A model generated the notes under the pieces. That model saw only the letters and a program-made list of their open reading frames with translations. It had not been told where the DNA came from and did no database searches. A program made the translations under genes and the position numbers. Shown here in pieces: positions 10,177 to 20,820 of a DNA stretch of 64,000 bases (position 1 is its first letter; every line of letters begins with the position of its first letter). This stretch comes from Methylibium petroleiphilum PM1 (GTDB lineage: Bacteria; Pseudomonadota; Gammaproteobacteria; Burkholderiales; Burkholderiaceae_C), in contig NC_008825.1 in assembly GCF_000015725.1 (NCBI RefSeq), positions 2,294,001 through 2,358,000 of the forward strand. The letters are read 5' to 3'.

Positions 10177-10206
10177 ATTATATGACGATTTTCAGGATGC
10201 TCGCAA
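10177..10206 (-). promoter_or_regulatory. Sigma-70 promoter of the tRNA operon
   Basis: On the minus strand a perfect TATAAT (-10, plus-strand 10177-10182) is preceded by TTGCGA (-35, 10201-10206) with an 18-base spacer. Transcription would start near 10170, just ahead of tRNA-Ala. The -35 lies inside the last codons of gltX, so the tRNA operon can be expressed independently of the long upstream block. Confidence 0.75.
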
Positions 10207-11598
10207 GCGAGCCAGCACAGTGTCGCGGGCAAACAGGGCCAGCACGGCATCGACCGACGGCGTCTGCGCGCGGCCGCACACCAGCACGCGCACCGCATGC
10301 GCCAGTTGCGGCATCTTCAGGCCGTGCTCGGCAAGCGTTGCCTTGAAGGCCTGCTGGATGGATGCGGCATCCCACGCGATCTCGGCGAACTGGACCGCGA
10401 GCGACGACAGCGCGGGCTTCACCGCGTCGGTCACGTGGGCCGCAAGGTCCTCGGCGCTCGGCGTCACGTCGCCGAAGTACATCGCCAGCCACTGCGCCAG
10501 CTCCGCGGTGGTCGCGCAGCGGTCCTTGAACAAGCCACACAGCTTCGCGAGCCGCTCGTCGGTGGGAGCGGCAAGGCCCAGCCGATGCAACTGCAGCGCC
10601 ACCAGCGGCGCCAGCACGGCATCGTCGGTGCGCTTGAGGTGCTGGGCACCGACCCAGCGCAGCTTGGCCTCGTCGAACTGTGCAGCGCTCTTGCCGAGGT
10701 GATCGAGGTTGAACCATTCGACCAGTTGCTCGCGCGAGAAGATCTCGTCATCGCCGTGGCTCCAGCCCAGGCGGGCCAGGTAGTTCACCACCGCATCGGC
10801 GAGGTAGCCCTCGTCGCGATACTGCGTGACGGGCTTGGCGCCGTGGCGCTTGCTCATCTTCTCGCCCTGCTCGTTCAGCACGGTCGGCAGGTGCGCGTAG
10901 ACCGGCGGCTCGTGACCCAACGCTCGCAGGATGTGGATCTGCCGCGGCGTGTTGTTCACGTGGTCGTCACCGCGGATCACGTGCGTGATCTGCATGTCGG
11001 CGTCGTCGACGACGACGCAGAAGTTGTAGGTCGGCGTGCCGTCGGGCCGGGCGATCACCAGGTCGTCGAGCTCGTCATTGCTGAACTCGATGCGGCCCTT
11101 GACCTTGTCGTCCCACGCCACGCTGCCGCCGATCGGCGAGCGGAAGCGGATCACCGGTTGCACACCCGCCGGCACCGGCGGCAGCGTCTTGCCGGGTTCG
11201 GGCCGCCAGGTGCCGTCGTAGCGCGGCTTCTGCTTGGCGGCCATCTGGCGCTCGCGCAACGCGTCGAGCTCGGCCTGGGCCATGTAGCAGCGGTAGGCGA
11301 GCCCCCGCTCGAGCATCCCGGCCAGCACCTCCTTGTAGCGGTCCATGCGCTGCATCTGGAAGAACGGGCCCTCGTCGGCATCCAGGCCCAGCCAGCGCAT
11401 GCTCTCGAGGATGACGTCGACGGCCTCCTGCGACGAACGCTCCACATCGGTATCTTCGATGCGCAGCACGAACACGCCGCCCGTCGCCCGGGCGTAGGCC
11501 CAGGGGTAGAGCGCGGAGCGGATGTTGCCGAGGTGGATGAAGCCGGTGGGCGACGGCGCGAAGCGCGTGCGAACGGGGGCTGGGGAGGTGCTGCTCAT
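10192..11598 (-). CDS. gltX: Glutamate--tRNA ligase
   Basis: Class I aminoacyl-tRNA synthetase charging tRNA-Glu, 468 residues. [14 protein letters not shown] at about 12-25 is the HIGH-type ATP site, and LRIEDTD at about 45-51, [14 protein letters not shown] at about 208-221 and EKMSKRHG at 246-253 (KMSKS site) are all present. The C-terminal anticodon-binding helices follow. The zinc-binding cysteines of the E. coli enzyme are not evident, as is common in this lineage. The ATG at 11598 overlaps the metZ stop by ATGA, which fixes the start. The tRNA-Glu gene lies just downstream, and its operon promoter overlaps the 3' end of this gene. Confidence 0.97.
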   Translation of the reverse strand: MSSTSPAPVRTRFAPSPTGFIHLGNIRSALYPWAYARATGGVFVLRIEDTDVERSSQEAVDVILESMRWLGLDADEGPFFQMQRMDRYKEVLAGMLERGLAYRCYMAQAELDALRERQMAAKQKPRYDGTWRPEPGKTLPPVPAGVQPVIRFRSPIGGSVAWDDKVKGRIEFSNDELDDLVIARPDGTPTYNFCVVVDDADMQITHVIRGDDHVNNTPRQIHILRALGHEPPVYAHLPTVLNEQGEKMSKRHGAKPVTQYRDEGYLADAVVNYLARLGWSHGDDEIFSREQLVEWFNLDHLGKSAAQFDEAKLRWVGAQHLKRTDDAVLAPLVALQLHRLGLAAPTDERLAKLCGLFKDRCATTAELAQWLAMYFGDVTPSAEDLAAHVTDAVKPALSSLAVQFAEIAWDAASIQQAFKATLAEHGLKMPQLAHAVRVLVCGRAQTPSVDAVLALFARDTVLARLRAS

Positions 11599-12839
11599 GC
11601 CGTCAGGGTGTCGAGGCCGCGCGCGAGATCGGCCTTCAGGTCGTCCAGGTCGTCCAGGCCGGCGGCAACGCGGATCATGCCCTGCGTGATGCCGGCCGCC
11701 AGGCGCTGCGCCTCGGTCAGTCGTCCGTGCGAGGTGCTGGCCGGATGCGTGATGGTGGTCTTGGTGTCGCCGAGGTTGGCGGTGATCGAGCAGATGCGCG
11801 TGCTGTCGATCACGTGGAAGGCGTTGCGACGCGCGAGTTCCGCGCCCTCGCCCTTCACGATGAAAGACACCACCGCCCCGCCGCAGCCGTTCTGCTGCGC
11901 CATCGCCAGCGCGTGCTGCGGGTGCGACGGCAGGCCAGGGTGGAAGACGCGCTGCACCGCCGGGTGAGCCTCGAGCCATCGCGCCAGACCGAGCGCTCGC
12001 TCGCTCTGAGCGGCCATGCGGATCGCCAGCGTTTCCAGGCCCTTCAGCACCACCCAGGCGTTGAACGGCGACAGGCTCATGCCGGCGCTGCGCATCAGCG
12101 GCACCAACTTGTCGTTGACGATGTGCGCCGGGCCGCACACCGCGCCGGCCAGCACGCGACCCTGGCCGTCGAGGTACTTGGTGCCGGAATGGACGATCAG
12201 GTCGGCACCCAGCTTCACCGGCTGCTGCAGTGCCGGCGAGCAGAAGCAGTTGTCGACTGCCAGCAGGGCACCAGCCCGGTGCGCCACGTCAGCCAGCGCC
12301 GCGATGTCGCACACCTCGGTGAGCGGGTTGCTCGGCGTCTCGGCGAACAGCAGGCGGGTCGTCGGCCTCACGGCTGCCTGCCATGCCGCCACGTCGGTCT
12401 GCGACACGAAGCTGGTCTCGACGCCGAACCTGGCCAGTTCACCGCCCAGCAGCTTGATGGTCGAACCGAACACGCTCTGCGAGCAGATCACGTGATCGCC
12501 GGCCTTCAACAGGCCCAGGCACAGCAGCAGGATCGCGCTCATGCCGCTCGACGACGCGATGCAGGCCTCGGTGCCTTCCATCGCCGCCAGGCGACGCTCC
12601 ATCATCGTGACGGTCGGGTTGCTGAAGCGCGAGTAGACGAAGGCTTCTTCCTCATTGGCGAAGCGCGCGGCCGCGGTGGCGGCGTCGGGGTGCACGAAGC
12701 TGCTGGTCAGGTACAGCGCCTCGGAGTTCTCTCCGTACTGGCTGGGCGGCAGGCCCTCGCGCACGGCGAGCGTGTCCAACCGAACGTCGGCCGGCAGATC
12801 GACGCGCGGCAGCCGCTTGGTGTCGTCGGTGCCCGCCAT
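11595..12839 (-). CDS. metZ: O-succinylhomoserine sulfhydrylase
   Basis: PLP enzyme of the Cys/Met-metabolism family that makes homocysteine directly from O-succinylhomoserine and sulfide, bypassing cystathionine. 414 residues. YSRFSNPT (about 69-76), SSSGMSAI (97-104) and the Schiff-base lysine in [13 protein letters not shown] (Lys 221) are visible. The length and the purF-metZ gene order, as in Pseudomonas, favour MetZ over MetB/MetC. It overlaps purF by one base (TGATG) and gltX by four. The substrate may be the O-acetyl ester instead; sequence alone does not settle this. Confidence 0.92.
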   Translation of the reverse strand: MAGTDDTKRLPRVDLPADVRLDTLAVREGLPPSQYGENSEALYLTSSFVHPDAATAAARFANEEEAFVYSRFSNPTVTMMERRLAAMEGTEACIASSSGMSAILLLCLGLLKAGDHVICSQSVFGSTIKLLGGELARFGVETSFVSQTDVAAWQAAVRPTTRLLFAETPSNPLTEVCDIAALADVAHRAGALLAVDNCFCSPALQQPVKLGADLIVHSGTKYLDGQGRVLAGAVCGPAHIVNDKLVPLMRSAGMSLSPFNAWVVLKGLETLAIRMAAQSERALGLARWLEAHPAVQRVFHPGLPSHPQHALAMAQQNGCGGAVVSFIVKGEGAELARRNAFHVIDSTRICSITANLGDTKTTITHPASTSHGRLTEAQRLAAGITQGMIRVAAGLDDLDDLKADLARGLDTLTA

Positions 12840-14368
12840 CAGACCTCCGTGGCGCTCTGCAGCGCCAGCCGCGATGCCGACTCGGCATCTTCTTCCAGTT
12901 GCAACGGCCGCTGCGCAGCCAGTGCCTCGAAGTCGGCGGCACTCACGTCACCGGTGATGTAGACGCCATCGAAGCACGAGGCCTCGAAGCCGGCCAGGTT
13001 CGGGTTCAGCGAGCCCACGGCCTTCTTCATTGCCGCGACGTCCTGGTAGATCAGCGCATCGGCGCCGATGAACTCGCGGATCTCCTCGATGCTGCGGTCG
13101 TGCGCGATCAGCTCGCCCTTGGTTGGCATGTCGATGCCGTAGACGTTCGGGAAGCGCACCGGCGGTGCAGCCGAGGCCATGAAGACCTTGCGGGCACCGG
13201 CCTCGCGCGCCATCTGCACGATCTCCTTGCTGGTGGTGCCACGCACGATGGAGTCGTCGACCAGCAGCACGTTGCGGCCCTTGAACTCCGACACGATCGC
13301 ATTGAGCTTCTGGCGCACCGATTTCTTGCGCATGCCCTGCCCCGGCATGATGAAGGTACGGCCGACGTAGCGGTTCTTCACGAAGCCCTCGCGGTAGGGC
13401 TTGCCGAGCTTCTGCGCCAGCTGCATGGCCGACGGCCGACTCGACTCGGGGATCGGAATCACCACGTCGATCTCGTTCGGCGGCATCGTCGATACCAGGC
13501 GCTGCGCCAGGGTCTCGCCCATGTTGAGCCGCGCCTGGTAGACCGAGATGCCGTCGATCACCGAGTCGGGACGGGCCAGGTAGACGAACTCGAATACGCA
13601 GGGATTGAGCGAGGCCTTCGCAGCGCACTGCCGCGCGTGGACACGGCCTTCGAGATCGATGAACACCGCCTCGCCCGGCGCCACGTCGCGCACCATGCGG
13701 TGGCCGGTGCCTTCGAGTGCGACCGATTCACTGGCCACCATGACGCTGCGTCCTTCTGGGCCTTCCGCATCGCCCAGGCAGAGAGGGCGGATGCCGAACG
13801 GGTCGCGGAACGCCAGCACGCCGTGCCCGGCAATCAGGCAGACCACCGCGTAAGAGCCCTTGATGCGCCGATGCACCGCGCCAACGGCCTTGAAGATCTC
13901 GTTCGGCGTCAGCGGCAAGTCGCGGGCCGCGAGTTCGAGCTCGTGCGCCACCACGTTCAGCAGCACCTCGGTGTCGCTGTCGGTATTGAGGTGGCGGCGA
14001 TCGACCGCATACAGCTCCTGCTTCAGCGCATGGGCGTTGGTGAGATTGCCGTTGTGCACCAGCACCAGGCCGAAGGGTGCGTTCACGTAGAACGGCTGCG
14101 CCTCCTCCTCGCTGTAGGCGTTGCCCGCGGTCGGGTAGCGCACTTGGCCGAGCCCCACGGTGCCGGGCAATCCGCGCATGTTGCGGGTGCGGAACACGTC
14201 GCGCACCATGCCACGCGCCTTGTGCATGAAGAACTTGCGGCCCTTGGCGTCCGGCCCCGCTGTCACGATGCCGGCTGCGTCCTGCCCGCGGTGCTGCAGC
14301 AGCAGCAGTGCGTCATAGATCAGCTGATTGACCGGTGCCGTGGAGATCACACCGACGATGCCACACAT
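12839..14368 (-). CDS. purF: Amidophosphoribosyltransferase
   Basis: Commits PRPP to purine synthesis by transferring glutamine amide nitrogen. 509 residues. The N-terminal nucleophile Cys 2 is exposed in MCGIVGV, followed by the glutaminase domain ([21 protein letters not shown] about 104-112). The C-terminal phosphoribosyltransferase domain carries the PRPP loop [16 protein letters not shown] at about 367-382. No propeptide or clear FeS-cysteine set is seen, so it is E. coli-type. It lies 26 bases after cvpA on the same strand, the conserved cvpA-purF pair. Confidence 0.97.
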   Translation of the reverse strand: MCGIVGVISTAPVNQLIYDALLLLQHRGQDAAGIVTAGPDAKGRKFFMHKARGMVRDVFRTRNMRGLPGTVGLGQVRYPTAGNAYSEEEAQPFYVNAPFGLVLVHNGNLTNAHALKQELYAVDRRHLNTDSDTEVLLNVVAHELELAARDLPLTPNEIFKAVGAVHRRIKGSYAVVCLIAGHGVLAFRDPFGIRPLCLGDAEGPEGRSVMVASESVALEGTGHRMVRDVAPGEAVFIDLEGRVHARQCAAKASLNPCVFEFVYLARPDSVIDGISVYQARLNMGETLAQRLVSTMPPNEIDVVIPIPESSRPSAMQLAQKLGKPYREGFVKNRYVGRTFIMPGQGMRKKSVRQKLNAIVSEFKGRNVLLVDDSIVRGTTSKEIVQMAREAGARKVFMASAAPPVRFPNVYGIDMPTKGELIAHDRSIEEIREFIGADALIYQDVAAMKKAVGSLNPNLAGFEASCFDGVYITGDVSAADFEALAAQRPLQLEEDAESASRLALQSATEV

Positions 14369-14394
14369 GGACTACCCCTTGAAATGAATCTCTC

Positions 14395-14904
14395 TCAGGC
14401 CCGCAGATGCCGCGCCACCTCGTGCGGCAGCAGCGGCTTCAGGCCGGCCAGCACCGCCTGCAGGCCCGCCACGCTGTGGGCAGCTTGCCATGCCGGCGAT
14501 GTCGCCAGCGGCGTCATGGTGACCGCCGTCGCGGCGACCAGCGCCACCAGCACCCCGCGCAACAGACCGAACACCGCGCCCAGCACCCGATCGAGCGGAC
14601 TCAGCGGCGAGGCCTGCACCAGCTTCTTGATCAGCCACGACAGGAAACCCCAGCCGATCAGCACGGCCACGAAGACGATCACGAACGACGCTGCGAGATT
14701 GAGCCCCGAGCCCGGTGCCCCGACCGGGATGCTCGGCGCCACGGCGAAGCCGAAAGCCTGCGCCGCCACGTAGGCGACCACCCAGCCCAGCAGCGACATC
14801 ACCTCGTACAGCAGGCCGCGCACCAGACCCACGATGACCGACAGGCCGACGACGGCGAGGAACACCCAGTCGACCCAGCTGACCTGCGCCACGGCGGCGC
14901 TCAC
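14395..14904 (-). CDS. cvpA: CvpA family membrane protein
   Basis: 169-residue inner-membrane protein with four predicted helices. Visible hydrophobic blocks are VDWVFLAVVGLSVIVGLVRG, MSLLGWVVAYVAAQAFG, LAASFVIVFVAVLIGWGFL and GLLRGVLVALVAATAV. The SPLDRVLGAVFGLLRG motif before the last helix is the family hallmark. CvpA is needed for colicin V export in E. coli and is linked to envelope stability; its molecular role is not known. It overlaps the SPOR-domain gene by four bases (14901-14904) and precedes purF. Confidence 0.93.
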   Translation of the reverse strand: MSAAVAQVSWVDWVFLAVVGLSVIVGLVRGLLYEVMSLLGWVVAYVAAQAFGFAVAPSIPVGAPGSGLNLAASFVIVFVAVLIGWGFLSWLIKKLVQASPLSPLDRVLGAVFGLLRGVLVALVAATAVTMTPLATSPAWQAAHSVAGLQAVLAGLKPLLPHEVARHLRA

Positions 14905-15674
14905 AGCGTGAGCACGGCCGAACCGAGGCCGGATTGCTTGATCTTCGCGGCCACCTTGTCGGCCTCACCGCGATCGGCGTAGGGGCCGATGCGCACCCGG
15001 ATGCGCTTGCCCGATGGCGTCTCCACGACCTGCGTGTAGGTCTTGTAGCCCAGCTTCTCGACACGCGAGCGGGCCTCGCGGGCAGAGTCGGCCTCACTGT
15101 AGGCACCGACCTGCACGACGAAGCGTGTACTGCCATCGGAGGGCTTGTCGGCAGCCTCGGTCTTGGCCGCGACGACCGCAGGCTTGCCTTCCAACGCGGC
15201 CCTGGCTCGGGCAGCATCGGCGGCCACCGCCGGTTTGGTGGCAGCGGGCTTGCTGGCGGCCGGCTCAGGCTTCTTGTCGGCGGGTTTTGCGGCGGGCTTT
15301 TCCGGGGGCGCAGCCGCGACACGCGGCGACGCAGCCGGCACGGCGACCTCGCGTCCGGCCTCCTCGGCGCGCTCCGTCATGACCGCATCGTCCTTCGGTG
15401 CCGTCACGGCGTCCGACGGCGGACTCGCCGGCTTGGTGACCAGCGGCGCGGCAGCGTCCTTGCGAGGAATGTCGATCGGGATATCGCCCGACAGCGGTCG
15501 CGGCGCCGTGTCGAACAGCAGAGGAAAGCCCAACACACCCAGCACCACCAGAACTGTCGCGCCGACCAGGCGGCGACGTGCACGGCCACGCGCGAGTTCG
15601 ACGGAATCAGCGTCGGTCGGTGAGGCGCCGGACCCGGTGCCGGACTTGCGTTGAAAGAAGGACAGCAGACCCAT
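14901..15674 (-). CDS. dedD: SPOR-domain cell-division protein (DedD-like)
   Basis: 257-residue bitopic inner-membrane protein that should bind septal peptidoglycan. A short basic cytoplasmic tail (MGLLSFFQRKSG) and RGRARRRLVG lead into one membrane helix (about 36-54, ATVLVVLGVLGFPLLF). A long Ala/Pro/Lys-rich periplasmic linker follows, with repeats of AAKPADKKPEPAASKP type. The SPOR domain takes the last 75 residues or so (RFVVQVGAYSEADSAREARS; RIRVRIGPYADRGEADKVAAK). The position between folC and cvpA is that of dedD. The start at 15674 is where homology begins; no strong ribosome binding site is seen. Confidence 0.9.
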   Translation of the reverse strand: MGLLSFFQRKSGTGSGASPTDADSVELARGRARRRLVGATVLVVLGVLGFPLLFDTAPRPLSGDIPIDIPRKDAAAPLVTKPASPPSDAVTAPKDDAVMTERAEEAGREVAVPAASPRVAAAPPEKPAAKPADKKPEPAASKPAATKPAVAADAARARAALEGKPAVVAAKTEAADKPSDGSTRFVVQVGAYSEADSAREARSRVEKLGYKTYTQVVETPSGKRIRVRIGPYADRGEADKVAAKIKQSGLGSAVLTL

Positions 15675-15776
15675 GCGAGGAGGCTTCCGGGAGGTGATCG
15701 ACGGCAAGCGCAACGCCCTGCGATGGTTCCGCGATGCAGGCCGTCGGACCTGCACATCGGGTCGGCAACCGCAATG

Positions 15777-17099
15777 TCAACCCAGATGCTTGGCAGTGCG
15801 GCGTGGCAACCCGTTCTCGAGCACGCCACCGACGGTGAAGAACGATCCGAACACCACAATTCTATCAGCGGGGTCAGCCGCTTCGAGGGCCGCGACGAGT
15901 GCGGCGCGGGGCGCTGGATGCTCGCTGGCCTGCACTTGCGGCGGCAGCGGCGTCGCCCCCGGCGCGCGCGCGGCCACGGCCCGCACGTGCAGGGCCCGGA
16001 GCTCCTGCGCCGTCGCAGCGCGGGGTGTCGGCAGGTCGCTGAAGTACCAGCGATCCACCAGCGGCAACAGACGCGCGAACATGGTCTCGATGTCCTTGTC
16101 CTTCATCGCACCGAACACGACGTGGGTGCAGGGGTAGTAGCCCATCTGGTCGAGGTTCTCGGCCAGCGTGGCGACGGCGTGCGGGTTGTGCGCGACATCG
16201 AGCACCAGCGTCGGTGCGCCCGGCACGATCTGGAAGCGCCCTGGCAGTTCCACCATCGCGAGTCCGTTGCGAACGGCCTGCGCTGTGACCGGGAGCCGGT
16301 CGCGCAGCGCCTCCAGCGCCGCCAGCACGCCCGAGGCGTTGAGCAGCTGGTTCGCGCCGCGCAGGGCCGGATAGGCCAGCCCGTTGTGGCGGCGCGCGCG
16401 ACCGGCCCAGCCCCACTGCTGCTTGTCGCCGCGGTAGTTGAAGTCGTGCCCGAAGCGCCACAGGTCGGCGCCGATCTCGCGCGCGTGGTCGATCACGCTC
16501 TGCGGCGGCACCGGGTCGCCGACGATCGCCGGCCGGCCGGTGCGCAGGATGCCTGCCTTCTCGCGCCCGATCGCCTCGCGGTCGGGCCCGAGATAGTCCA
16601 TGTGGTCGAGGTCGATGCTGGTGAGGATGGCGCAGTCGGTATCGATCGAATTGACGGCGTCAAGCCGCCCCCCGAGGCCGACCTCCAGCACCACCGCGTC
16701 AAGCGAGGCTTCGCTGAGAAGCCGCAGGATCACCAGCGTGGTGAACTCGAAGTAGGTCAGCGTCTCACCTTGGCGGGCCGTCTCGACGGCCGCGAAGTGC
16801 GGCAGCAGCGCTGCCGCCTCGACGATCTCGCCGCCGATGCGGCAGCGTTCCTCGAAATGCACCAGGTGCGGCGAGGTGTAGACGCCAACCCGATAACCCG
16901 AATGCAGCAGGATGGCTTCGAGCATCGCGCAGGTCGAGCCCTTGCCGTTGGTGCCAGCCACCGTGAACACCGGACAGTCGAAGCCCAGCCCGAGCCGCTT
17001 GCGCACGCGCTGCACGCGCTCCAGCGTGAGGTCGATGGTGCGGGGATGCAGGCGCTCGCAATGGGCCAGCCAGTCGGCGAGCGTGGACGGGGTCGTCAT
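15777..17099 (-). CDS. folC: Bifunctional folylpolyglutamate synthase/dihydrofolate synthase
   Basis: Mur-ligase-family enzyme adding glutamate to dihydropteroate and to folates. 440 residues from the ATG at 17099. FTVAGTNGKGST (about 45-56) is the P-loop. YTSPHLVHFEER, VLEVGLGGRLDAVN and LTSIDLDHMDYLG are the central ligase motifs. DVAHNPHAV near residue 300 begins the C-terminal domain. It sits 131 bases downstream of accD, in the conserved accD-folC-dedD-cvpA order. Confidence 0.96.
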   Translation of the reverse strand: MTTPSTLADWLAHCERLHPRTIDLTLERVQRVRKRLGLGFDCPVFTVAGTNGKGSTCAMLEAILLHSGYRVGVYTSPHLVHFEERCRIGGEIVEAAALLPHFAAVETARQGETLTYFEFTTLVILRLLSEASLDAVVLEVGLGGRLDAVNSIDTDCAILTSIDLDHMDYLGPDREAIGREKAGILRTGRPAIVGDPVPPQSVIDHAREIGADLWRFGHDFNYRGDKQQWGWAGRARRHNGLAYPALRGANQLLNASGVLAALEALRDRLPVTAQAVRNGLAMVELPGRFQIVPGAPTLVLDVAHNPHAVATLAENLDQMGYYPCTHVVFGAMKDKDIETMFARLLPLVDRWYFSDLPTPRAATAQELRALHVRAVAARAPGATPLPPQVQASEHPAPRAALVAALEAADPADRIVVFGSFFTVGGVLENGLPRRTAKHLG

Positions 17100-17230
17100 G
17101 GAGCGCGAATCGTGGGACAGAGAAGCGGATGGACAACGGCCGAGCTTCAAGCGCAAGGGCGGCCGACACCGCCCTTCGCCGTGCTGGCGGCTCGCTGCCG
17201 CCAGCTGCACCGAGCGCGACGGGAGAAAGC

Positions 17231-18103
17231 TCAGGCCACCGCGTCGGCGCTCTGCCGCTGCAGCATCGCGAGCAGTTGGGCCACCGTGCCGCGCAATTCG
17301 CGACGGTCGACGATCATGTCGAGCGCCCCCTTGTTCAGCAGGAACTCGCTGCGCTGGAAGCCCTCGGGCAGCTTCTCGCGCACGGTGTTCTCGATCACGC
17401 GCGGGCCGGCGAAACCGATCAGCGCCTTCGGTTCGGCAATCACCACGTCGCCCATGAAGGCGAAGCCGGCCGATACGCCGCCCATCGTCGGGTCGGTCAG
17501 CACGCTGATGTAGGGCAGCTTCGCCTTGGCCAGCCGCGTCAGGGCCGCATTGGTCTTGGCCATCTGCATCAGCGACAACAGTCCCTCTTGCATACGCGCG
17601 CCGCCGGTCGCGGTGAAGCAGAGGAACGGCGTCTTCTGGTCGATGGCTGCCTCGACGCCGCGCACGAAGCGCTCGCCGACGACCGAGCCCATCGAGCCGC
17701 CCATGAACTCGAACTCGAAGGCTGCGGCGACGACCGGCAGCGTGTGGACCGCGCCGCCCATCACCACCAGCGCGTCGGTCTCGCCGGTGGATTCCATCGC
17801 CTGCTTCAGGCGCTCGGGGTACTTCTTGCTGTCCTTGAACTTCAGCGGGTCGACCGGCACGACCTCCTGGGCCAGCTCGTAGCGGCCCTCCGGGTCGAGG
17901 AACTTGTCGAGGCGTTCGCGCGCACCGACGCGGTGGTGGTGGGTGCACTTGGGGCAGACGTAGGCGTTCTGCTCCAGGTCGGTCTTGTAGAGCACCGTCT
18001 CGCAGGCAGGGCACTTGATCCACAGCCCTTCCGGCACCGAGCGACGCTCGGTCGGATCGGTGGGCTGGATCTTGGGCGGCAGCAGTTTCTCGAGCCAGCT
18101 CAT
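17231..18103 (-). CDS. accD: Acetyl-CoA carboxylase carboxyltransferase subunit beta
   Basis: Beta subunit of the carboxyltransferase that moves CO2 from biotin to acetyl-CoA, first step of fatty-acid synthesis; works with AccA. 290 residues. The N-terminal zinc ribbon is complete (Cys 31, 34, 50, 53 in CPAC and CPKC), preceded by GLWIK. The crotonase-like domain shows [25 protein letters not shown] and [16 protein letters not shown], typical of AccD. The ATG at 18103 overlaps the trpA stop (ATGA). Confidence 0.97.
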   Translation of the reverse strand: MSWLEKLLPPKIQPTDPTERRSVPEGLWIKCPACETVLYKTDLEQNAYVCPKCTHHHRVGARERLDKFLDPEGRYELAQEVVPVDPLKFKDSKKYPERLKQAMESTGETDALVVMGGAVHTLPVVAAAFEFEFMGGSMGSVVGERFVRGVEAAIDQKTPFLCFTATGGARMQEGLLSLMQMAKTNAALTRLAKAKLPYISVLTDPTMGGVSAGFAFMGDVVIAEPKALIGFAGPRVIENTVREKLPEGFQRSEFLLNKGALDMIVDRRELRGTVAQLLAMLQRQSADAVA

Positions 18104-18918
18104 GCACGCACTCCTTCGGTTGAAGAATCTAGCGCCTCGCGGATCGAGGCAATGAAGGTGCCGCCGACGGCAGCGACGCTCTCGCGCGGCTCGGCTTCCA
18201 GCAACTGGACGATGCGCGAGCCGATGACGACCGCGTCGGCCACCGCTGCAAGCGCCTTCGCAGTGGCCGCGTCGCGAATGCCGAAACCCACGCCGACCGG
18301 CACTTTCACGTGCTCGCGGATGCGCGGCAGCATCGTCGCGACGGCGTCGGTGTCCAGGTGCCCTGCTCCGGTCACGCCCTTGAGCGACACGTAGTAGACG
18401 TAGCCCCGCGCAATGCGGCCCACGTCCTTCATACGCTGCTCGGTGGAGGTCGGGGCGAGCAGGAAGATCGGGTCGAGGTCCGCGCCCTGCAGTTGCGCGG
18501 CGAAAGCCTCGCACTCCTCAGGCGGGTAGTCGACCACCAGCACACCGTCGACACCGGCCGACTTGGCGTCGGCGACGAAGCGGTCGATGCCATAGCGCTC
18601 GACCGGGTTCGCGTAGCCCATCAGGACCACCGGCGTGGTGTCGTTGTGCTCTCGGAAGCTCCGCACCATCGCCAGCACCTGACCCATGCCGATGCCTTTG
18701 GCCAACGCCCGCTCCGAGGCCTTCTGGATCACAGGGCCGTCGGCCATCGGGTCGGAGAACGGCACGCCGAGTTCGATGACGTCGGCCCCGGCTCCGGCCA
18801 TCGCCAGCATGATGTCGACGGTGGCGTCGGCGTAGGGATCGCCGGCGGTGATGTAGGGAATCAGCGCGGTGCGCCGCTGCCCGCGCAGCCGCTCGAAGGT
18901 CGCAGCGATGCGACTCAT
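18100..18918 (-). CDS. trpA: Tryptophan synthase alpha chain
   Basis: TIM-barrel subunit that cleaves indole-glycerol phosphate and channels indole to TrpB. 272 residues. Catalytic Glu 49 ([12 protein letters not shown]) and Asp 60 (MADGP) fall at the canonical positions. The phosphate-binding segments VGFGIRDA and the later SRIVQLLE helix are present. It overlaps trpB upstream and accD downstream by four bases each, so the trpFBA-accD stretch is tightly coupled. Confidence 0.97.
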   Translation of the reverse strand: MSRIAATFERLRGQRRTALIPYITAGDPYADATVDIMLAMAGAGADVIELGVPFSDPMADGPVIQKASERALAKGIGMGQVLAMVRSFREHNDTTPVVLMGYANPVERYGIDRFVADAKSAGVDGVLVVDYPPEECEAFAAQLQGADLDPIFLLAPTSTEQRMKDVGRIARGYVYYVSLKGVTGAGHLDTDAVATMLPRIREHVKVPVGVGFGIRDAATAKALAAVADAVVIGSRIVQLLEAEPRESVAAVGGTFIASIREALDSSTEGVRA

Positions 18919-20153
18919 TGCTTCACCTTCTCGCCGCGCGACGACGGCCGGTCGTAGAACTCGGCGCCGGACAGGTCGGCAACGGTGCCGATGTCCTTGT
19001 CGCCCCGGCCGGACAGATTGACCAGCAGACTCTGGTCGCTGCGCATCGTCGGCGCCAGTTTCATCGCGTAGGCCACCGCATGGCTGGATTCAAGCGCCGG
19101 GATGATGCCTTCGGTGCGGCACAGCCGGTGAAAGGCCTGCAGCGCCTCGTCGTCGGTGATGCCGACGTACTCGGCCCGCCCGATGTCCTTCAGGTAGGCG
19201 TGCTCAGGGCCGACGCCGGGGTAATCGAGTCCGGCGGAGATCGAGTGCGTCTCGATGATCTGGCCGTTCGCGTCCTGCAACAGGTAGGTGCGGTTGCCGT
19301 GCAGCACGCCCGGCGAGCCGGCGCTGAGGCTGGCCGCATGCTTGCCGGAGTCGAGCCCGTGTCCGGCCGCCTCCACGCCGATCAGGCGCACGCCCTCGTG
19401 TCGGATATACGGGTAGAAGATGCCCATCGCATTGCTGCCGCCGCCGACGCAGGCGATCACCGCGTCGGGCTGGCGACCCGCCATCTCCGGCATCTGCCGC
19501 AGGCATTCCTCGCCGATGACGCTCTGGAAGTCACGCACCATCTCCGGGTACGGCGCCGGGCCGGCCACGGTGCCGATGATGTAGAAGGTGTTCTCGACGT
19601 TGGTGACCCAGTCGCGCAGCGCCTCGTTCAGCGCGTCCTTCAGCGTCTTGCTGCCGCTGTCCACCGGCACCACCCTGGCGCCCAGCAGGTGCATGCGGTA
19701 GACGTTGGGCGACTGGCGCTTCACGTCCTCGCTGCCCATGTAGACCACGCATTCCATGCCGTAGCGGGCACAGATGGTGGCGGTGGCCACGCCGTGCTGG
19801 CCGGCACCGGTTTCGGCGATCACGCGCGGCTTGCCCATGCGCCGGGCCAGCAGCGCCTGGCCGATGGTGTTGTTGATCTTGTGGGCGCCGGTGTGGTTGA
19901 GGTCCTCGCGCTTCAGGTAGATCTGGGCGCCACCGAGCTCGCGGCTCATGCGCGCGGCGTGGTAGATCGGACTGGGTCGGCCGACGAAATGCGCGAGCTC
20001 GCTCTTGAACTCGGCCACGAACTCGGGATCGTCGCGATAGCGCGCGTAGGCGGCCTTCAGTTCGTCGAGCGCGTGGATCAGGGTCTCGGCGACGAAGCTG
20101 CCGCCATAGCGGCCGAAATGGCCGCTCGCATCGGGTTGCTGGTAATTCAACAT
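18915..20153 (-). CDS. trpB: Tryptophan synthase beta chain
   Basis: PLP subunit joining indole and serine. 412 residues from the ATG at 20153. The Schiff-base lysine is in [10 protein letters not shown] (Lys 92). The PLP-phosphate loop GGGSNAMG, the [12 protein letters not shown] start and the C-terminal SGRGDKD are intact. This is the TrpB1 type that pairs with TrpA. It starts 19 bases after trpF and overlaps trpA by ATGA. Confidence 0.97.
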   Translation of the reverse strand: MLNYQQPDASGHFGRYGGSFVAETLIHALDELKAAYARYRDDPEFVAEFKSELAHFVGRPSPIYHAARMSRELGGAQIYLKREDLNHTGAHKINNTIGQALLARRMGKPRVIAETGAGQHGVATATICARYGMECVVYMGSEDVKRQSPNVYRMHLLGARVVPVDSGSKTLKDALNEALRDWVTNVENTFYIIGTVAGPAPYPEMVRDFQSVIGEECLRQMPEMAGRQPDAVIACVGGGSNAMGIFYPYIRHEGVRLIGVEAAGHGLDSGKHAASLSAGSPGVLHGNRTYLLQDANGQIIETHSISAGLDYPGVGPEHAYLKDIGRAEYVGITDDEALQAFHRLCRTEGIIPALESSHAVAYAMKLAPTMRSDQSLLVNLSGRGDKDIGTVADLSGAEFYDRPSSRGEKVKQ

Positions 20154-20172
20154 GGTGGGTGCAGGGAAGGTG

Positions 20173-20814
20173 TCAGATCTCGCTGGCGGCGACACGGGCA
20201 TCGGCCTCGCGCACTGCCTCGCAAAACCGGCGGACGGCGTCGGCATCCTTGATGCCCTTCGCACTCTCCACGCCGGAACTCACGTCAACGGCCCAAGGCC
20301 GCACCTTCAGCACCCCATCGGTCACGTTGGCAGCACTCAACCCACCAGACAAAACGAGCGGAGGGGTGACGCCGGATGGAACGAGTGACCAATCGAAGAC
20401 CTTTCCGCCGCCGCCGTAGCCCTCGACATATGCATCGAGAAGCAGGGCCTGGGCGCTCGAGAACTGCTGCGCAAAGTTTAACAAATCGAAACCCGGTGTC
20501 ATGCGGGCAGCGCGCAGGTAGGGCCGCCCCACCGCATCGCACTGCGCCGGCGTCTCGTCGCCGTGGAACTGCAGCATCAGCGTCGGAATGGCGGCACAGG
20601 CAGCGGCCAGTTCGTGCGGCGCAGCGTTGACGAACAGGCCGACCGGCGTCACGAACGGCGGCAGGCGACGCGCCAACGCCGCAGCGTGCGCCACGGACAC
20701 CGCACGCGGGCTCTTCGCATAGAAAACGAAGCCGACGGCGTCGACTCCGGCCTCGACCGCCGCGTCGACATCGGCCTCGCGGGTCAGACCACAGATTTTG
20801 ATGCGGGTGCGCAT
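20173..20814 (-). CDS. trpF: Phosphoribosylanthranilate isomerase
   Basis: TIM-barrel enzyme converting N-phosphoribosylanthranilate to CdRP. 213 residues. [11 protein letters not shown] carries the catalytic Cys 8 near the N-terminus. QFHGDETP and the C-terminal phosphate loops ([28 protein letters not shown]) are diagnostic, with the catalytic Asp in DVSSGVE. It is the first trp gene of the cluster, six bases after truA. No leader peptide or attenuator was seen, and the other trp genes (trpEGDC) are not in the window. Confidence 0.96.
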   Translation of the reverse strand: MRTRIKICGLTREADVDAAVEAGVDAVGFVFYAKSPRAVSVAHAAALARRLPPFVTPVGLFVNAAPHELAAACAAIPTLMLQFHGDETPAQCDAVGRPYLRAARMTPGFDLLNFAQQFSSAQALLLDAYVEGYGGGGKVFDWSLVPSGVTPPLVLSGGLSAANVTDGVLKVRPWAVDVSSGVESAKGIKDADAVRRFCEAVREADARVAASEI

Positions 20815-20820
20815 GGGCTT

